A stretch of 8,278 nucleotides of DNA from Collinsella sp. (lineage in GTDB: Bacteria > Actinomycetota > Coriobacteriia > Coriobacteriales > Coriobacteriaceae). The notes beneath the pieces were generated by a model. The model saw only the letters and a list, made by a program, of their open reading frames with translations, searched no databases and had not been told where the DNA came from. The position numbers were made by a program, and so were the translations under genes. The stretch spans positions 1 to 8,278 of the forward strand of contig JAUMNV010000172.1 of NCBI GenBank assembly GCA_031295725.1. The letters are read 5' to 3'. This document shows, piece by piece, positions 6,998 to 8,278 of this stretch (its first letter is position 1; each line of letters opens with the position of its first letter).

Positions 6998-7097
6998 GCG
7001 GTCGCCAGAGCGAACAAATTGGCATAAAAAGAGGACGGCATAGACCTTCTGGTCATGCCGCCCTCTTTGAATGACAAGTTGTCGCTCTGGTGACCGC
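6998..7097. ncRNA. 100-nt near-continuous hairpin module downstream of the SDR gene
   Basis: A 16-bp outer stem (6998-7013 with 7082-7097, one G-T pair) continues through short paired segments (7015-7021 with 7075-7081; 7023-7025 with 7071-7073) into the terminator hairpin at 7028-7068. It occupies the same place relative to the SDR stop as the 441-538 module does relative to the pepV stop, and has nearly the same length, but its sequence differs. It may be transcribed as the SDR 3' region. Confidence 0.5.
7026..7068 (-). terminator. Intrinsic terminator of the SDR gene
   Basis: The stem 7028-7041 with 7055-7068 has one A/C mismatch, and an inner GACC/GGTC stem is closed by TTCT. On the minus strand the GC-rich stem runs into TTTTT (7030-7026). 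It lies 73 bases after the SDR stop. The left arm of the larger hairpin surrounds it. Confidence 0.75.
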
Positions 7098-7110
7098 GCA
7101 GCGTCGAGCC

Positions 7111-7138
7111 GTTACGCGGTTTGGTAAAACCGCGTAAC
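7111..7138. repeat. 28-nt REP-like hairpin, copy B
   Basis: It is identical to copy A (552-579) in both 12-nt arms (7111-7122 with 7127-7138) and differs only in the loop (GGTA). It lies two bases beyond the SDR stop codon. The 13-nt linker on its left (7098-7110) matches copy A's linker (539-551) at 11 of 13 positions. Confidence 0.8.
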
Positions 7139-7140
7139 CC

Positions 7141-7941
7141 CTACGGCCGCTGGCCCATGCCACCCTCGAGGGTGACGGTCTCGCCGTTCATGTACTTAAA
7201 GTCGGGACCGCAGAGCTGAACGACCACGCGGCCGATTTCCTTCTCGACGTCGCCGTAGTGACCCGCCGGCGGCATGTGGACGTTGGCCTTGAACGCCTCG
7301 GGATAGGCATCCTGGAAGTTCTCGAGCGCAGCGGTCCAAGCAAGCGGGCAAACGATATTGACGTTGATGCCGTCCTTGCCCCACTCGTTGGCGGCAACGC
7401 GGGTCAGGCCGCGGATGCCCTCCTTGGCGGCAGCATAGCTGCACTGGCCATAGTTGCCAAACAGGCCGGCGCCCGAGGCAAAGTTGACCACGGAGCCCTT
7501 GGTCTCCTTCAGGTGCGGATAGGCCTTCTGCATGTACAGATAGGTAGCATACAGACCGGAGTAAATGGCCAGGTTAAACTGATCCATGGTGTGATCGGCG
7601 ATGGTCACGCCCGAGGCGCTAGCCTGAGCATTGTTGACGACGGCGTCGATGCGGCCGAACTCCTCAATGGCCTTGTCGATGACGTTCTGGACGACGGCCT
7701 CGTTGTCCTGACCAGCCGAGACATCGGCCTGAACAGGCAGAACCTTGACGCCGTACTCGGCCTCGAGGGATTCCTTGGCAGCCTCGAGCTTGGCAACGTT
7801 GCGGCCGGTAATGACGAGGTTTGCGCCCTCCTTGGCAAAAGCGATATCGATGCCGTAGCCGATGGAGCCAGCGGAGCCGTCCTTAAGCGTGGCCTTGCCG
7901 CCGCCGGTGACGATCACGGTCTTACCAGTGAAAAGTCCCAT
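7141..7941 (-). CDS. Short-chain dehydrogenase/reductase with extended glycine loop
   Basis: A 266-residue cytoplasmic NAD(P)-dependent oxidoreductase of the SDR superfamily. The Rossmann start TGGG (12-15) is separated from GSIGYG (25-30) by about nine extra residues, giving a loop that recalls the SIxYGI pattern of FabI-type reductases. The catalytic S156, Y169 and K173 (YAAAK) are in normal classical spacing. NNAQ (103-106) replaces the usual NNAG, the Asn usual in the helix-4 position appears absent (near I126), and CPLAWT (198-203) replaces the typical PG motif. The end GGMGQRP is typical. The start at 7941 has GAAAGGAC a few bases upstream; the longer frame to 8145 is unlikely. It is a single gene with its own terminator (7026-7068). 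The substrate is unknown; steroid, acyl or sugar alcohols are all possible. Confidence 0.9.
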   Translation of the reverse strand: MGLFTGKTVIVTGGGKATLKDGSAGSIGYGIDIAFAKEGANLVITGRNVAKLEAAKESLEAEYGVKVLPVQADVSAGQDNEAVVQNVIDKAIEEFGRIDAVVNNAQASASGVTIADHTMDQFNLAIYSGLYATYLYMQKAYPHLKETKGSVVNFASGAGLFGNYGQCSYAAAKEGIRGLTRVAANEWGKDGINVNIVCPLAWTAALENFQDAYPEAFKANVHMPPAGHYGDVEKEIGRVVVQLCGPDFKYMNGETVTLEGGMGQRP

Positions 7942-8230
7942 ACAAAGTCCTTTCAGAATCGCGACGGGCGAACCCGCCGACTGCGCGCATCCAAATAAAC
8001 GCGCCAAAAGCTGAGATGCAACTTTAGCGTGTTCAAGCGAAAATAAAAGACCGCGGTAGGCGAACGGCACCACGTCGTTCGGCGAAGGGATTGTCAAGTA
8101 CAAACTGGGTAAAGCGGCCGAGTTATTGTTATCAGATCGAGCCATCGAACACGTTTTGAAACTTTGCTGCGGCGCGCGGGATGTCGGCGCGAGACTTTAT
8201 CATAGGGTGACAAACAACGATGAGGAGCAC
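7942..8230. other. Divergent intergenic region between the SDR gene and the right-edge gene
   Basis: No convincing gene lies in these 289 bases. The SDR frame stays open on the minus strand to 8145, but the translation lacks protein-like features and a ribosome site. A small GGCGGG/CCCGTC hairpin with a TTCG loop (7963-7978) lies just upstream of the SDR ribosome site. A TTGACA on the minus strand (8097-8092) has no matching -10. Plus-strand TATCAT near 8200 is a possible -10 for the right-edge gene, without a clear -35. Confidence 0.35.
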
Positions 8231-8278
8231 ATGCCTATGACAGACGAGCTGGACCCCCAGACTCAACAGCATATTGAT
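8231..8278 (+). CDS. Start of an unidentified protein, cut by the window edge
   Basis: Sixteen codons are visible, reading MPMTDELDPQTQQHID. The ribosome site GAGGAG (8222-8227) is three bases before the ATG at 8231 and nine before the second ATG at 8237; the second start is spaced better. The short acidic, polar N-terminus shows no signal peptide or membrane segment. I do not recognise the family from this fragment. It is divergent from the SDR gene. Confidence 0.6.
   Translation, partial: MPMTDELDPQTQQHID

Noticed and set aside
8059..8083. Inverted repeat CGAACG/CGTTCG as an operator for the SDR gene
   Set aside because: Only six base pairs match with a mismatch beyond, and no promoter could be placed against it; this is within chance at this GC content.
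7942..8145. N-terminal extension of the SDR protein to ATG 8145
   Set aside because: SDRs of this type begin within a few residues of the Rossmann strand; the ATG at 7941 has a ribosome site and the extension has no protein-like features.

Overview
The window looks like chromosomal DNA from a GC-rich, gut-type actinobacterium. Collinsella or a close Coriobacteriia relative is the best fit. This rests on GC-rich third codon positions, strong AAGGAGG-type ribosome sites, the gene set, and the dense TAGGGAC / TTGGGGACGTTCTT palindromes between genes, which I associate from memory with Collinsella genomes. The genus is an inference, not a proven call.

Layout from left to right. Bases 1-119 hold the start of a minus-strand Tat/lipoprotein gene with a leader of alternating complementary blocks. 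Bases 323-579 hold repeat and hairpin DNA. Bases 581-2735 hold a two-gene minus-strand unit: an HAD phosphatase followed by a PepV-type M20 dipeptidase. A short shared promoter region separates it from a plus-strand DegV protein (2892-3752). A palindromic element lies between degV and a convergent DinJ/YafQ-type toxin-antitoxin pair (3846-4456, minus). Upstream of that pair are a LOG-family protein (4571-5329, minus) and tRNA-guanine transglycosylase, tgt (5540-6679, minus). A candidate terminator or attenuator sits just before the LOG ribosome site. Bases 6787-7138 are noncoding, with nested palindromes and an SDR-gene terminator. An atypical SDR oxidoreductase (7141-7941, minus) and the first 16 codons of a plus-strand gene (from 8231) end the window.

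Most genes are housekeeping or core metabolism: peptide breakdown, phosphatase, fatty-acid binding, LOG-type nucleotide hydrolysis and tRNA queuosine modification. They do not form one pathway. The toxin-antitoxin pair is the only clearly accessory gene module.

The most unusual signal is noncoding. The two minus-strand genes pepV and SDR end in composite 3' elements of almost identical geometry (433-579 and 6990-7138). Each has, directly after the stop codon, a near-identical 28-nt hairpin, a conserved 13-nt linker, a roughly 100-nt hairpin module and a fixed 8-nt end. The roughly 100-nt module is different in sequence at the two sites. It looks like one chassis carrying interchangeable hairpin inserts.
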